Positions 45,349-55,120 of a DNA stretch of 64,000 nt are shown here, piece by piece. The position numbers and the translations under genes are program-made. Source of the DNA: Sulfurisphaera ohwakuensis (lineage in GTDB: Archaea > Thermoproteota > Thermoprotei_A > Sulfolobales > Sulfolobaceae); the NCBI RefSeq assembly GCF_009729055.1, contig NZ_CP045484.1, positions 2,738,872 through 2,802,871 of the forward strand, read 5' to 3'. Below the pieces are notes generated by a model. That model saw only the letters and a program-made list of their open reading frames with translations. It was not told the DNA's origin and searched no databases. Within the stretch, counting starts at the first letter, position 1; every line of letters begins with the position of its first letter.

Positions 45349-47007
45349 ATGAGAAGTCTTTTCTACTTATCAATCATTATTCTTCTCTTACTACCCCTTA
45401 CAACTTATTCTCAGGTTTCGTTTTCAAAAATACCTTTTACTGCCAGTATAATCTATACAACACCTTCCTCGATCTCAAGTCACATATTTTATCTTTGCGT
45501 ATTAGCTAGTGGATACATGAGTGTAAATTTAGTTAGTGAGTCTACGCAGTTTAATATATCGTCTATTACAACGTATATAGCTGGAATAAATATTCCTAGA
45601 TTTCCACTTAATGGTTTAGTCGTGTCCACCCCCAAACTTATTGGGGATAAAGTTTATTTCATATATATACCAGGTGTGAATTCTATTTCTCCTAACTTTA
45701 CAATCACTAAAGCTAATTTGGGGTATGCCATATTTAATAGTAGTTGGGGCAGCGTGTATAACTTGATTGATAAGGGAATTGTTGAAGATTTTGATATTTA
45801 TAACAACACAATTTATGTATTATGGAAAGCGTCTTATAATAGTTCTAGTGTATATCTATTAACCTTTACTACTTCTGGTGAAGTTATAAGAAATGAAAGC
45901 ATAAAAATTCCCAATGCCTCGTCAATAGTGGTTTCTGAAAATTTGGGTATTATAGGAAATACGTCTATCTCTGAGTTGAAATCATTAAGTCTTTCATTCT
46001 CTAGCGTTTCAACCTTTCAAGGTCATTACTTTATAGTAAATCTAAGTGACGGAAAGATAGTATACCAGATACCTCAATACAATGGAATTGAACCTTCTTA
46101 CGTAAGCGTTTCAAATAATACTCTTCTAGTCTCCTATACGACAAATACCTCTAGTTACTTAGTATTATACAATATCACGACAGGAAAATTAATCAGCTAT
46201 AAATACTTTAATGGAATTGTAATAGGATATATAAATAAGAATTTTATATTAGTAGAAAATATGAAAAAATCTTCCTTAAGTGGTGTAAATATTAACATAA
46301 TTCTCTTTAATAAGGATTGGAACGAAATTTATGAAACTTCTATAAGTTCATTAACCTCATATCTATTAGCTGACGGTTTAATCGTTAACTCTAGTTCGGT
46401 CACTGCAATAATAACAAAAATAGATACTCAAATATCTTTTAGTCAAATTTCTATAACCTCTAATCTGGAGGTAAAAATCTTATTACAAGCACCTAAACCG
46501 TTTACAATCTCTGTTATTCAATTACATTATACTAATTACACAACTCTTGAAATAAGTTGGAATGAGATGATCGCTTCTAGGTATGAGGTCTTCTTGAATA
46601 GCACTCTTATAGCAAACATTACGCAGGAATTTACAGAATATAATGTCACAACTAATTCTACTTATGTTATAAAAGTCATAGCAATTAATCTCCTTGGAGA
46701 AATCGAAGAGATGACCATTATTCATGTCACAGTATACCCCTCAATAAGTAAAAAGAGTACGAACACGACTACGTCGACTACAAGCTCTTCTACAGTTATT
46801 CAAACTATTACTAGTAGTACGCAAATAGAGAGTCAGACCAATACCTCAGCTACTACTTTTGTCCATAATACAGTTAATGTTAATTCTAGCAATCCTTCTA
46901 AACAAAGTTCAGTTACTTCCCTTCAAACCTCTAAAACCGCATATATTACAATAATCTTTGTAATAATAGGAGCCATAATTCTTGCATTCATAGTTAGGAG
47001 AAAATAA
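45349..47007 (+). CDS. Large cell-surface protein with signal peptide and C-terminal anchor
   Basis: 552 residues. A signal peptide is at 1-21 (MRSLFYLSIIILLLLPLTTYS). A long beta-rich body with many N-x-S/T glycosylation sites follows; the part near 385-470 reads like a fibronectin type III domain (TTLEISWNEMIASRYEVFLN). Then comes a Thr/Ser stalk (about 475-525) and a last membrane helix followed by RRK. This layout is common for surface receptors and S-layer-associated proteins of Sulfolobales. No catalytic motif seen. Confidence 0.75.
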   Translation: MRSLFYLSIIILLLLPLTTYSQVSFSKIPFTASIIYTTPSSISSHIFYLCVLASGYMSVNLVSESTQFNISSITTYIAGINIPRFPLNGLVVSTPKLIGDKVYFIYIPGVNSISPNFTITKANLGYAIFNSSWGSVYNLIDKGIVEDFDIYNNTIYVLWKASYNSSSVYLLTFTTSGEVIRNESIKIPNASSIVVSENLGIIGNTSISELKSLSLSFSSVSTFQGHYFIVNLSDGKIVYQIPQYNGIEPSYVSVSNNTLLVSYTTNTSSYLVLYNITTGKLISYKYFNGIVIGYINKNFILVENMKKSSLSGVNINIILFNKDWNEIYETSISSLTSYLLADGLIVNSSSVTAIITKIDTQISFSQISITSNLEVKILLQAPKPFTISVIQLHYTNYTTLEISWNEMIASRYEVFLNSTLIANITQEFTEYNVTTNSTYVIKVIAINLLGEIEEMTIIHVTVYPSISKKSTNTTTSTTSSSTVIQTITSSTQIESQTNTSATTFVHNTVNVNSSNPSKQSSVTSLQTSKTAYITIIFVIIGAIILAFIVRRK

Positions 47008-47008
47008 A

Positions 47009-47707
47009 TTAGTAAGTTTTTACATTCAGTTCTACTTTTTCAGAAACTACCTTTACTTTAACCCCCTTATTAAGGGGTATAGGGCCGACTATAGAACCAG
47101 TAGATACATAACCTGAAACTTCTCCAACCTTCTTAATTAACCATTTTAACATCCCTAGGTGGTCTCCATAAATGAAATTAGACTTTCCTTTAGCTTGTAA
47201 TTCCCCATCTATATATAATGAGACTTCTGACGGTTGTTTATTAATCCTTTCTCCTAAATAAACTAGTCCAGAAGCCATATCATCAGCTTTTAATTGGAAA
47301 ACTGTAAGTCTATTAAGAGGGGCATTAAATCTAGTCATCGGAATTTCTATTCCTAAATAAGTTTCTGAAATACAAGAATTTAGATTATCTTCTCTACATC
47401 TATTTGCTTTTACTATAACTTCTATTTCCGCATATGCGTATTTAAAAGGAATCGTAATATTATTGTCCATTATAATCATTTTTTGTGTTAGTATTCCGTA
47501 CTCAGGTTCTATAATATTAAATCTATTTAATGACTCTGGTGTTACAAAAGATATCTTATATCCGCCAAACCCTTCATCTTTCACCAGTCTTTCACTAAAA
47601 AGAGCAAAAATCTTTTCTGCTTCTTCTTTCCCTACTTCGAAAGGTTCTACAACTTTTTTCTCTTTATACGCATTGTAAAGCAAATCAACTTTTTCTTCAA
47701 TTCTCAT
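47009..47707 (-). CDS. 2-keto-4-pentenoate hydratase-like (MhpD/fumarylacetoacetase fold)
   Basis: 232 residues. Seen: PEYGILTQKMIIMDN, the conserved LKADDMASGLVYLGERI, DGELQAKGKSNFIYGDHLGMLKWLIKKVG and STGSIVGPIPLNKG, which follow the hydratase/decarboxylase family closely. Members hydrate 2-hydroxypenta-2,4-dienoate in aromatic meta-cleavage or decarboxylate related acids. No other meta-cleavage genes are in the window, so the substrate is open. The gene is divergent from the XdhC-like gene, 59 bases apart. Confidence 0.8.
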   Translation of the reverse strand: MRIEEKVDLLYNAYKEKKVVEPFEVGKEEAEKIFALFSERLVKDEGFGGYKISFVTPESLNRFNIIEPEYGILTQKMIIMDNNITIPFKYAYAEIEVIVKANRCREDNLNSCISETYLGIEIPMTRFNAPLNRLTVFQLKADDMASGLVYLGERINKQPSEVSLYIDGELQAKGKSNFIYGDHLGMLKWLIKKVGEVSGYVSTGSIVGPIPLNKGVKVKVVSEKVELNVKTY

Positions 47708-47766
47708 AAAAGATACTGAACTAGTTTAATTAAAAAATTTTATATTGCAACCAACAAATATAACGT

Positions 47767-48546
47767 ATGGCATCCATTTGTGAGATCTTTCCATTAATTG
47801 CAAAGCTTACTTCTGAAGGAAAAAGGGTTGTTTTAGTAAATGAAGAAGGAAAGAGAAGTGTGTTCGTTGAAGATAAGCTAATAATTGGATATAAGGAACA
47901 TGAGAAAATTGCTAAAGAAGCATTAGAAAAAGGAAGGGTAGAAGCTACAGTTAACGGTAAGAAAATTATTGCAGAAGTAGTAGAACCCAGACCTTCATTA
48001 ATAATAGTTGGTTCCGGTTTGATAGCAAAGGCAATTGCTAGACTTGCTACAGCAATGGGATACTTAGTAGCTGTAATTGGTAATAATGATATTAATGAAG
48101 AAGACTTTGCTGGAGTAAATTTCATTTCTAATACTTTAGGCGTTTTAGATCAAATGGTAACAGAAGATTCATTTGTGATTATAGCTAATGAAGGAGGAAA
48201 ACCTTATGACGTTGACGCCGCATTTATTGCCATTAATAAAGCAAGATATGTTGGATTCTTAGCAAGCCAAAAGAGGGCGGCATATACAATTGCTCAGCTA
48301 ATAAAGAGAGGAATAGATATAGAAACTTTAAAACAGAAATTTTATTCCCCTCTTGGTTTAGATCTTAATGCTAAGACTGCTGAGGAAATAGCTTTAAGTG
48401 CATTAAGCGAGGTTGTTAAAATCTTAAGAGGAGGTAGTGGAAAGCATATGAGAGAAATTAAAGATCCTTATGTATATCTAAAAGATGCGTTAGAGGGAAA
48501 AATCGAAGAAAAGTGTAGTTTTAAACCCCAGACTTTATCCACCTAA
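47767..48546 (+). CDS. XdhC/CoxI-family molybdenum-enzyme maturation factor
   Basis: 259 residues: an N-terminal XdhC part (EIFPLIAKLTSEGKRVVLVNEEGKRSVF) and a C-terminal Rossmann domain (PSLIIVGSGLIAKAIARLATAMGYLVAVIG) with DAAFIAINKARYVGFLASQKR and SPLGLDLNAKTAEEIALSALSEVVK, the family hallmarks. XdhC inserts sulfurated molybdenum cofactor into hydroxylases (known). It probably serves the molybdenum hydroxylase at 24881-28479, 19 kb away. The last 12 bases overlap the NTPase gene tail to tail. Confidence 0.87.
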   Translation: MASICEIFPLIAKLTSEGKRVVLVNEEGKRSVFVEDKLIIGYKEHEKIAKEALEKGRVEATVNGKKIIAEVVEPRPSLIIVGSGLIAKAIARLATAMGYLVAVIGNNDINEEDFAGVNFISNTLGVLDQMVTEDSFVIIANEGGKPYDVDAAFIAINKARYVGFLASQKRAAYTIAQLIKRGIDIETLKQKFYSPLGLDLNAKTAEEIALSALSEVVKILRGGSGKHMREIKDPYVYLKDALEGKIEEKCSFKPQTLST

Positions 48547-51426
48547 AAAATGCCACATACCTATATAAGGTATGAGTGCTACCACAAACATTTTTCTATC
48601 GTTAACATACCTTGATAGTATTTCTAGCATCACAGAATAATAGTTTTCTCTCGCATATTCTAAGGCTTTATCTAATTCTTTCTTATCATTTCTTATAACA
48701 CTTATTATAATTCCTACCAACGCTTTATCTATTCCCTCTTCTTTATTCTTTATCTGATTTGCTATAAAATCAAAGAATTTGCTTTTATCTTCAGCTCCAA
48801 GTAAAATTTCCGAGGATATATATATAAGGAGGTCAAGTGTTGTACCACTAAATAATCTAGGCTTTTCTTCCATCCCAAGTACTCTTTTTGCTATATAGGA
48901 AGCTATAGATAAAGATCCTTTTACATCTGGCTCATAAACTATATTAGATAAATTTTCTAGCTCCGTTATGTCTTGTAATACTGATTTATATTCATATTTA
49001 CCCCCAGATATCAAACTCTTCATTAGCTTTATCTGATATATTTTAAGTAAATCCATGGCTTCCTCATCTTTAATTTTTCCAGATTTTAACTTGTTCTTTA
49101 TCCTAGTATACCAATTAAGCATTAATTTTTCAGCCAATTCTATTGTAGCCCTAGCTGACTCCTCCTTTGGATGTGTTAGAAGTAAAGTATAACCTATACC
49201 AGCATCTAATCTATCCTTAAGTTCATCAATATAATCATGGATTCCGTTATTTATAGGAAAGAAATCCTTTAAATGCGGATCATCAGTACTTATTTTATTA
49301 CTTTTAACAATAGAATAGCTTTTCCTAAACTTATCATATATCATTGCTAGTTTTAGCAAGTCATGATTAGAAAGGGAATATATACCGAGAAAGCCATAAC
49401 CTAAGGTTGCCCATAAAGGATTGTCGAAACTAAGATCATCTAGCGAACCGTCATTGTAATCAAGAAGAGATTTTAAAAATATAGAATATTTGCTTTCATT
49501 CTCCACATTATAAAATATTTTCTTTATTTTATCTATATTATCTCTAGAGTATTTCAAATAATTGAAAAGCATTGCAATAATTTTATATGAACTTTTTTTA
49601 AGGTAATTAATATTAGTTAAGATATCATCTAAAACGAATCTTATCCATTCAACCTTGCCATTTTTAGATACAGATAAAAGTATATCTATCGCTAATGAGT
49701 AACAATTTTCATCTGCTCTCTTCATTAATATTCCTTTAATTCTTGCTAAGGTCTCGTAAGGTTGTTTTAAATAGCCAAGTTCCTTACAGTATCTTTCTAC
49801 GTCTATCTTATCCTTTATCTTCTCTACAATATATGGCAGTATAATTTTCACAAAGGAAAGATTATTATCAAAATATGTGTTAAGTTCTGATACTATATTA
49901 GGTTCATTTCCTTCGTTTATGGTTAAATAAGAATAGGCCTCTAATACGTTATCTACAGCCTCGCTTGTTCTAATACTATTAACTATTTCCTCACTAATCT
50001 TTCTTAGTAAGTCGTCAACATCTATCTGATCTAAAACATCAGTATAATAATCTGGAGATTTTGGAATTCTAAAGGGAATATTGCATTTCGAAAACCATTT
50101 TAGTATTAAATCATTATCATTTACATTTTTCCTTCCAGTACTTTTTAAAACAAATAAGGAAATTTGTATAGGAATAGAAGTATTGTATTTGTCATAAATT
50201 GCTAAAATAGGAGAATACCATAGTATTTTATTCGGATCAGCATCAAATATTACATTGTATACATATTCCCAGTAATCATAATAGAAATTTTCTAGTGCTT
50301 TATTAACAGTAGTTTCTATGTTATCAGTTTGGAACATTATTATATAATGCATAGGTATTGCAGCAATTCTTTCATCTAATCGTAAAGTTAGTCCCTTGTC
50401 TTTTGACAGAGAATAAATAAATCTTTCATTTGTAAAGATTTTAAATACGTTATTTATTTCTAAGCTTTGAAATAAGTCTTCAGTAAGTACATAAAGAGTT
50501 CTCTTTCTATCACTTTTCAATTTTTCTATACTAGTGTAATTGCCGGTAATATCATGATAATCCACCAAGTCAATTTGGAGTTTATGCTCTAAAGACCTCT
50601 TTCTTATTAATTCAGCTATAGTACTTTTTCCAGTCTTTAAATTACCTAAGAGTACAACATTATTCCCCCTCATCAGTTCAGCTACGGCTAAATTTACAAT
50701 ATCAACATACTCTGGATAAGGGATTGTTGAGATATCTTCTTCTTCTGTAGAATAATCAAAAATACTTAATTCTCTCTTTGCTTGACCGGGTAATAAACCT
50801 AATGAAGAATCAATAAGATAATAAATTATCTCCTTCCATATTGGTGAGAGCTTCTCCCAATCCTCACGTAAATTAGTACCTTTGTACACATTTTTTAGTA
50901 ATTCTTGTGGAGAGTGAAATTGGTTCTCATTTATGTACAATATCCTTCTGAACTTATTAAAGATCTTTAACGATTCATCAATCTTTTTCATATTGGATAA
51001 TTTTATACCTTCGGTTAGAAGTGCTGGAATATACGTAGAATAACCTTTTAGAATAAGAATAGAATAATCAAGTATTTTCGGTGTATCTTCTTTATTTTTT
51101 AGTTTTTTTGAAACATAACTTATTGCCTTATAAGGAGATATAGTTATTATATTCCCTCTTATTTTTAGGTCACCTTCACCGATATTTACATTGTTTAAAA
51201 GTAAATCAATTACATAACTTCTACCTACTATCTTATATGTTGATTTAGATTTTATATAATCGCGCCAGTTCTGTAATTCATCAACACTATTGAACTCTCT
51301 AGGAACTTCAACACATTCCGGACAATATTTTTTAACTAAATTTTCCATGTAGGGAAGAACCCTTATAATTATCCTATCCTTCTTCAAAAATGCCTTAAGA
51401 CTTGTAAGAGAGGTAATTTTTCTCAT
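48535..51426 (-). CDS. Large P-loop NTPase with helical C-terminal region, unknown function
   Basis: 963 residues. An N-terminal part of about 240 residues has no recognised family. The Walker A loop GNLKTGKST is at 261-269, followed by a helicase/AAA-like segment with a Walker B candidate (KRTLYVLTEDLF at about 309-320). From about 400 to the end the chain is helical and repeat-like. This layout resembles STAND or AAA-type NTPases with a sensor region. The gene is isolated, convergent with the XdhC gene and divergent from a membrane protein gene. It could be a defence or signalling ATPase, or a Sulfolobales-specific housekeeping protein; nothing decides. Confidence 0.6.
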   Translation of the reverse strand: MRKITSLTSLKAFLKKDRIIIRVLPYMENLVKKYCPECVEVPREFNSVDELQNWRDYIKSKSTYKIVGRSYVIDLLLNNVNIGEGDLKIRGNIITISPYKAISYVSKKLKNKEDTPKILDYSILILKGYSTYIPALLTEGIKLSNMKKIDESLKIFNKFRRILYINENQFHSPQELLKNVYKGTNLREDWEKLSPIWKEIIYYLIDSSLGLLPGQAKRELSIFDYSTEEEDISTIPYPEYVDIVNLAVAELMRGNNVVLLGNLKTGKSTIAELIRKRSLEHKLQIDLVDYHDITGNYTSIEKLKSDRKRTLYVLTEDLFQSLEINNVFKIFTNERFIYSLSKDKGLTLRLDERIAAIPMHYIIMFQTDNIETTVNKALENFYYDYWEYVYNVIFDADPNKILWYSPILAIYDKYNTSIPIQISLFVLKSTGRKNVNDNDLILKWFSKCNIPFRIPKSPDYYTDVLDQIDVDDLLRKISEEIVNSIRTSEAVDNVLEAYSYLTINEGNEPNIVSELNTYFDNNLSFVKIILPYIVEKIKDKIDVERYCKELGYLKQPYETLARIKGILMKRADENCYSLAIDILLSVSKNGKVEWIRFVLDDILTNINYLKKSSYKIIAMLFNYLKYSRDNIDKIKKIFYNVENESKYSIFLKSLLDYNDGSLDDLSFDNPLWATLGYGFLGIYSLSNHDLLKLAMIYDKFRKSYSIVKSNKISTDDPHLKDFFPINNGIHDYIDELKDRLDAGIGYTLLLTHPKEESARATIELAEKLMLNWYTRIKNKLKSGKIKDEEAMDLLKIYQIKLMKSLISGGKYEYKSVLQDITELENLSNIVYEPDVKGSLSIASYIAKRVLGMEEKPRLFSGTTLDLLIYISSEILLGAEDKSKFFDFIANQIKNKEEGIDKALVGIIISVIRNDKKELDKALEYARENYYSVMLEILSRYVNDRKMFVVALIPYIGMWHFLGG

Positions 51427-51530
51427 ATCTTGAGTATTTTATAGGATAAGGTATAAAACCATTAGCCAAAGACTCAAAACCTAAAATGTTAGGCTACATA
51501 TATTAATTCGTGAAAAGAAAAAACAAAAAC

Positions 51531-52454
51531 ATGACTGTCAAGGAAATAGAACCTTGGGGAGTGAACGTACCCTACATTTACTTATCAACCATAATGTTTC
51601 TCTTAGGAGGGATATCTCTCATTAAATTTCCGTTTTATCACCCATACTTTATGATGATTGGTGCATATTCGTTATATTTCGGAATGATACAAAGACTATT
51701 CTTTCCAGCTAAAAATTACTTACCACTTCACATTCTAGCCTTAATCCTTTTAGCAATACCAATATCACATTACTTTCAATTTTTAGCCTCTATAGTTCTA
51801 GTAATTACAGAAATTAAGGCACTCAAAGATGTAAAAAGTTATGGGAGCAAATTCCCAGTTAGTACCTTAGTATTATCTTCTCCGTTTTTATCTGTAATAT
51901 CATGGTACTTCTATATAAATTATTGGAGTTTGATAATACCATTAGCAGTTTATATTTTAGGGGTAAATATAGGAGTTTTTACAGCAACACTAGGAGTAAA
52001 ACCATTCTTTGGACTATATCAAGTACCAGTACTTATTCTATTAATTATCTCCGTGTTTTTACCATTCTTCCTAGCAATTGCATTAGTATATTATTTTGCA
52101 TTTTTAATGAGAAAAGGAATAAAAAAGATAAATTGGACTTCAATATCAGTAATCTTAGTTTCTTTAGCTTCAATGTCTGCATTATATTTAGGAGACTTGT
52201 CTCATGCATTTTTCCTAGATGTCATGTTTCCGTTATTCTTTTCATGCATTACTTATTCTACAGCCAGATATAATCACGAAAAAGTCGTTTACATAATCCC
52301 TCTTTTACTCCTTGCATTCTTTACTAGATTTATAAATTTGCAGTTCTCAGCAATCTTTCTTCCAATAGCATACATTTACTTCCTATACTTAATAAAGGAC
52401 ACACTGGGAATAACTGGAATAAAATTGGGCATATCGAAAAAATATTTATTATAA
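51531..52454 (+). CDS. Polytopic membrane protein, unknown
   Basis: 307 residues, about nine hydrophobic helices, no charged catalytic motifs. Not recognised. ATG 51531 is preferred over GTG 51510: an ATATATTAA box centred near 51500 puts the transcript start just before this ATG. It is divergent from the large NTPase gene with only about 100 bases between, so both could be controlled together. Confidence 0.65.
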   Translation: MTVKEIEPWGVNVPYIYLSTIMFLLGGISLIKFPFYHPYFMMIGAYSLYFGMIQRLFFPAKNYLPLHILALILLAIPISHYFQFLASIVLVITEIKALKDVKSYGSKFPVSTLVLSSPFLSVISWYFYINYWSLIIPLAVYILGVNIGVFTATLGVKPFFGLYQVPVLILLIISVFLPFFLAIALVYYFAFLMRKGIKKINWTSISVILVSLASMSALYLGDLSHAFFLDVMFPLFFSCITYSTARYNHEKVVYIIPLLLLAFFTRFINLQFSAIFLPIAYIYFLYLIKDTLGITGIKLGISKKYLL

Positions 52455-52736
52455 TATATACATACATGTATAACTACTATATCAAATTTCTTTTAGATTA
52501 TTTAAATTTTTTAACATAGCTCAATCATGACTAATATTCTCTTAAATTATTATGTCAGAGAAATTTATTTTCGTTAAACTAGATTTTAACTCTTATTCCA
52601 TGGAATTCTATTAAATGAGTATTCTAATAAAGGAATTCAAAAAGATAAAGTTAGGAGAGTAATTCACAATGTTAATTATGCTCCATTTTAAAGATTAGGA
52701 AATATATTTATAATCCACTTAATCTTAGAGTTATTT

Positions 52737-52979
52737 ATGAAGAAAGAAAGAGTTAGTTTATCTCAAATACTTGATCCTAAACATAAATTTAATTTAACTT
52801 TATACTCAGAATCCGGAACACTAACTTTCAATTCACTCACAGTTACACAATTAACTTCTCTTCTTTATCCATATGTTAGAAAATTTAGATTAAAAAACGG
52901 TGAGTTAGATGGTACTCAAGCTACCTTAATATTCGAGGGAAGAAAGAAAAGATTTTACGTTACGATTGAAATCATTTAA
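52737..52979 (+). CDS. Small protein, unknown
   Basis: 80 residues, basic, with a possible strand-rich body (KFNLTLYSESGTLTFNSLTVTQLTSLLYPYVRKF and TLIFEGRKKRFYVTIEII). No family recognised. It precedes the TrmO gene by 23 bases in the same direction and may share its transcript. The 282 bases before it hold nothing clear apart from AT-rich sequence. Confidence 0.5.
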   Translation: MKKERVSLSQILDPKHKFNLTLYSESGTLTFNSLTVTQLTSLLYPYVRKFRLKNGELDGTQATLIFEGRKKRFYVTIEII

Positions 52980-53002
52980 TATTTTTCCGCCTAATTTATA
53001 TT

Positions 53003-53467
53003 ATGCTTAAGTATATTGGTATAGTAAGAGAAAATAAAGATGGAAAAGGAATTATTGAAATATATAAGGAATATATACAAGGATTATATAAGTTAGAGGA
53101 GTTCTCTCACATAATTGTGATATCGTGGCTTAATAAAGTATCCGAGGAGCAGAGAAATACACTTATTGTAAGACCTAGAGGTCTTCTAAAATATGGTTTC
53201 AGGCTTGAAGATTTACCAGAAGTAGGAGTTTTCTGTACCGATTCACCACATAGACCTAATCCCATAGCTATATCTATAGTTAAATTGATAAAAAGACAAG
53301 AAAATTTGCTTCATGTAGAAGATTTAGATTTATTTGAAGAAACACCAATACTTGATATAAAAGCTTTTACTCCGGCAAGATGTCCAGATGATGTTAAAGT
53401 ACCCAAATGGGTAGAGGAGTTCGAGAAAAAACTTGAAGAAATAAAAAGAAAGAAAACTACATTTTAA
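53003..53467 (+). CDS. TrmO-like tRNA methyltransferase (TsaA/YaeB, UPF0066)
   Basis: 154 residues, a single beta-barrel TsaA domain. Seen: EFSHIIVISWLNKV, TLIVRPRGLLKYGFRLEDLPEVGVFCTDSPHRPNPIAISIVKLIKRQ, and DLDLFEETPILDIKAFTPARCPDD. The DSPHRPNPIA block is the family signature and binds S-adenosylmethionine. The E. coli enzyme N6-methylates t6A37 of tRNA; a similar tRNA modification role is likely. Confidence 0.9.
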   Translation: MLKYIGIVRENKDGKGIIEIYKEYIQGLYKLEEFSHIIVISWLNKVSEEQRNTLIVRPRGLLKYGFRLEDLPEVGVFCTDSPHRPNPIAISIVKLIKRQENLLHVEDLDLFEETPILDIKAFTPARCPDDVKVPKWVEEFEKKLEEIKRKKTTF

Positions 53468-53634
53468 GTCTTTTTAAAGTTTTCTCTTAAAAAATCCTTA
53501 GCTTAACGTGATTTCGATTAAAAACTATTTAAAAATTTTTCTTAAATAATACGATAACTGTTAAAAAGAATTTATTTTAAGAAGGAGAAGAATAAGCCAT
53601 AATAATTAATATATCATGAAGAGAATTAAATGTT

Positions 53635-53916
53635 ATGGAAAACGTATTACCAGAATACATATATGATATTCAACATATACTCTCAATAATTAAATATAAT
53701 ACGAAATTAGATATTAAAATAAATCATAACGATCCGGTTCAATTACAAGAATTATATGAGTTTTTAGATGATCTTTTAAATATGTTAGAATTCATGTCGG
53801 CTTATAAACTAATTAATCTAGAAGAAAATGAAATAAGAGAAGTGAAGGACAAAATAAGAAAGGATATGGAGCTAATCTCGGAGAGCATAGATAAATTAAT
53901 GTACGAAAGTGATTAA
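53635..53916 (+). CDS. Small helical protein, unknown
   Basis: 93 residues, acidic and almost all helical, with a heptad-like second half (EENEIREVKDKIRKDMELISESIDKLM) that suggests a coiled coil. No family recognised. It stands alone between the TrmO gene and the radical SAM pair, 70 bases before the latter, and could share their transcript. Confidence 0.5.
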   Translation: MENVLPEYIYDIQHILSIIKYNTKLDIKINHNDPVQLQELYEFLDDLLNMLEFMSAYKLINLEENEIREVKDKIRKDMELISESIDKLMYESD

Positions 53917-53986
53917 CAAAGTTAATTATTTTTACGCCTAACTATTTAACATGCGAAATTTAAACTTTATATCAAATTTATAATTA

Positions 53987-55120
53987 ATGATTCCAATTAG
54001 CGTTTTGGTATCGAATAGTGGTACTGTATCTTTTACGATTAAAGGAGAATATAATCCGAAAAACCCAAGTAAATTTAGTCAAGTATTTAGACCAGTAATC
54101 ACGTGGAATATAACGTATAAATGCAATTTAAAGTGCCTACATTGTTATATAAACGCGTCACCGCAAGGAGATGACGGACTAACTAAAGATGAAGCGTTAA
54201 ACCTCGTAGATCAAATGGCTGAAATTAAGATTCCCTTACTTATTATGAGTGGTGGAGAACCTTTAATGAGAAGAGATTTCTTTGAAATAGCAAAATACGC
54301 TTCCAAAAAAGGGTTAAAACTTGCATTATCTACTAATGGAACATTAATAAGTAAAAAAGTTGCCGAAGAGTTAAAGGAAATTGGTTTTCTATATATCGGA
54401 ATAAGTTTAGATAGTCCTTATCCGGAATTTCATGATAAATTCAGAGGAGTCGAAGGAGCATTTGATTTAACAGTTAAAGGCATAAAAAATGCCATAGAAG
54501 CAGGACTTAACGTGGGTCTAAGATTTACTATAACTTCCAAGAATATTGATCAAATTGATGATTACATAAGATTATCTCTAAATCTGGGTGTAAAGAGAAT
54601 AACATTCTATCATATTTCAGCAAGTGGCAGAGGTAAAGAATTAAAAGATTGGATGTATACGCCAGAACAATATAGGAAATTCATGAATAAATTAATAGAA
54701 TATGCAAAGGAGTTAAAGGGAAAAATTGAAATTGAGACAACATTAGCTCCCTTTGACGGAATTTATATTGCTAAAATATTAGCTAAAGATGAAAAGGAGC
54801 TAGAGGACTATCTAAAATTCGTTGAAAATAGTGGAGGCTGTGGAAGAAAAATGATATCCATTTATCCTAACGGTGATGTTTATCCTTGCCAGTTCATAGA
54901 CTTTTATAAGTTAGGTAACGTTAGAGAAAAACCCTTAAAAGAGATCATTCAGAACATTCCAGACTTCTTTGTTAACACTGACAAATACTTAACAGGGAAA
55001 TGTGCTACTTGTGAATATAAAACTTACTGTAAAGGAGGAGATAGGGCTAGGGCATATTATTGGTCTGGAAACATTTATGGAGATGATCCATTATGCCCTT
55101 TGAAGATGCTCCACATCTAG
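53987..55120 (+). CDS. ahbC: Radical SAM/SPASM protein, AhbC-like (12,18-didecarboxysiroheme deacetylase)
   Basis: 377 residues. The radical SAM cysteines are CNLKCLHC (Cys46, 50, 53), followed by [22 protein letters not shown] and the segment [15 protein letters not shown], which matches AhbC/NirJ-type proteins as I recall them. A C-terminal SPASM region carries [17 protein letters not shown] and [19 protein letters not shown] for extra clusters. AhbC removes acetate groups from didecarboxysiroheme on the archaeal route to heme. It overlaps the second radical SAM gene by 28 bases. The oxidase clusters on both sides need heme. A peptide-modifying SPASM enzyme is the alternative. Confidence 0.7.
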   Translation: MIPISVLVSNSGTVSFTIKGEYNPKNPSKFSQVFRPVITWNITYKCNLKCLHCYINASPQGDDGLTKDEALNLVDQMAEIKIPLLIMSGGEPLMRRDFFEIAKYASKKGLKLALSTNGTLISKKVAEELKEIGFLYIGISLDSPYPEFHDKFRGVEGAFDLTVKGIKNAIEAGLNVGLRFTITSKNIDQIDDYIRLSLNLGVKRITFYHISASGRGKELKDWMYTPEQYRKFMNKLIEYAKELKGKIEIETTLAPFDGIYIAKILAKDEKELEDYLKFVENSGGCGRKMISIYPNGDVYPCQFIDFYKLGNVREKPLKEIIQNIPDFFVNTDKYLTGKCATCEYKTYCKGGDRARAYYWSGNIYGDDPLCPLKMLHI

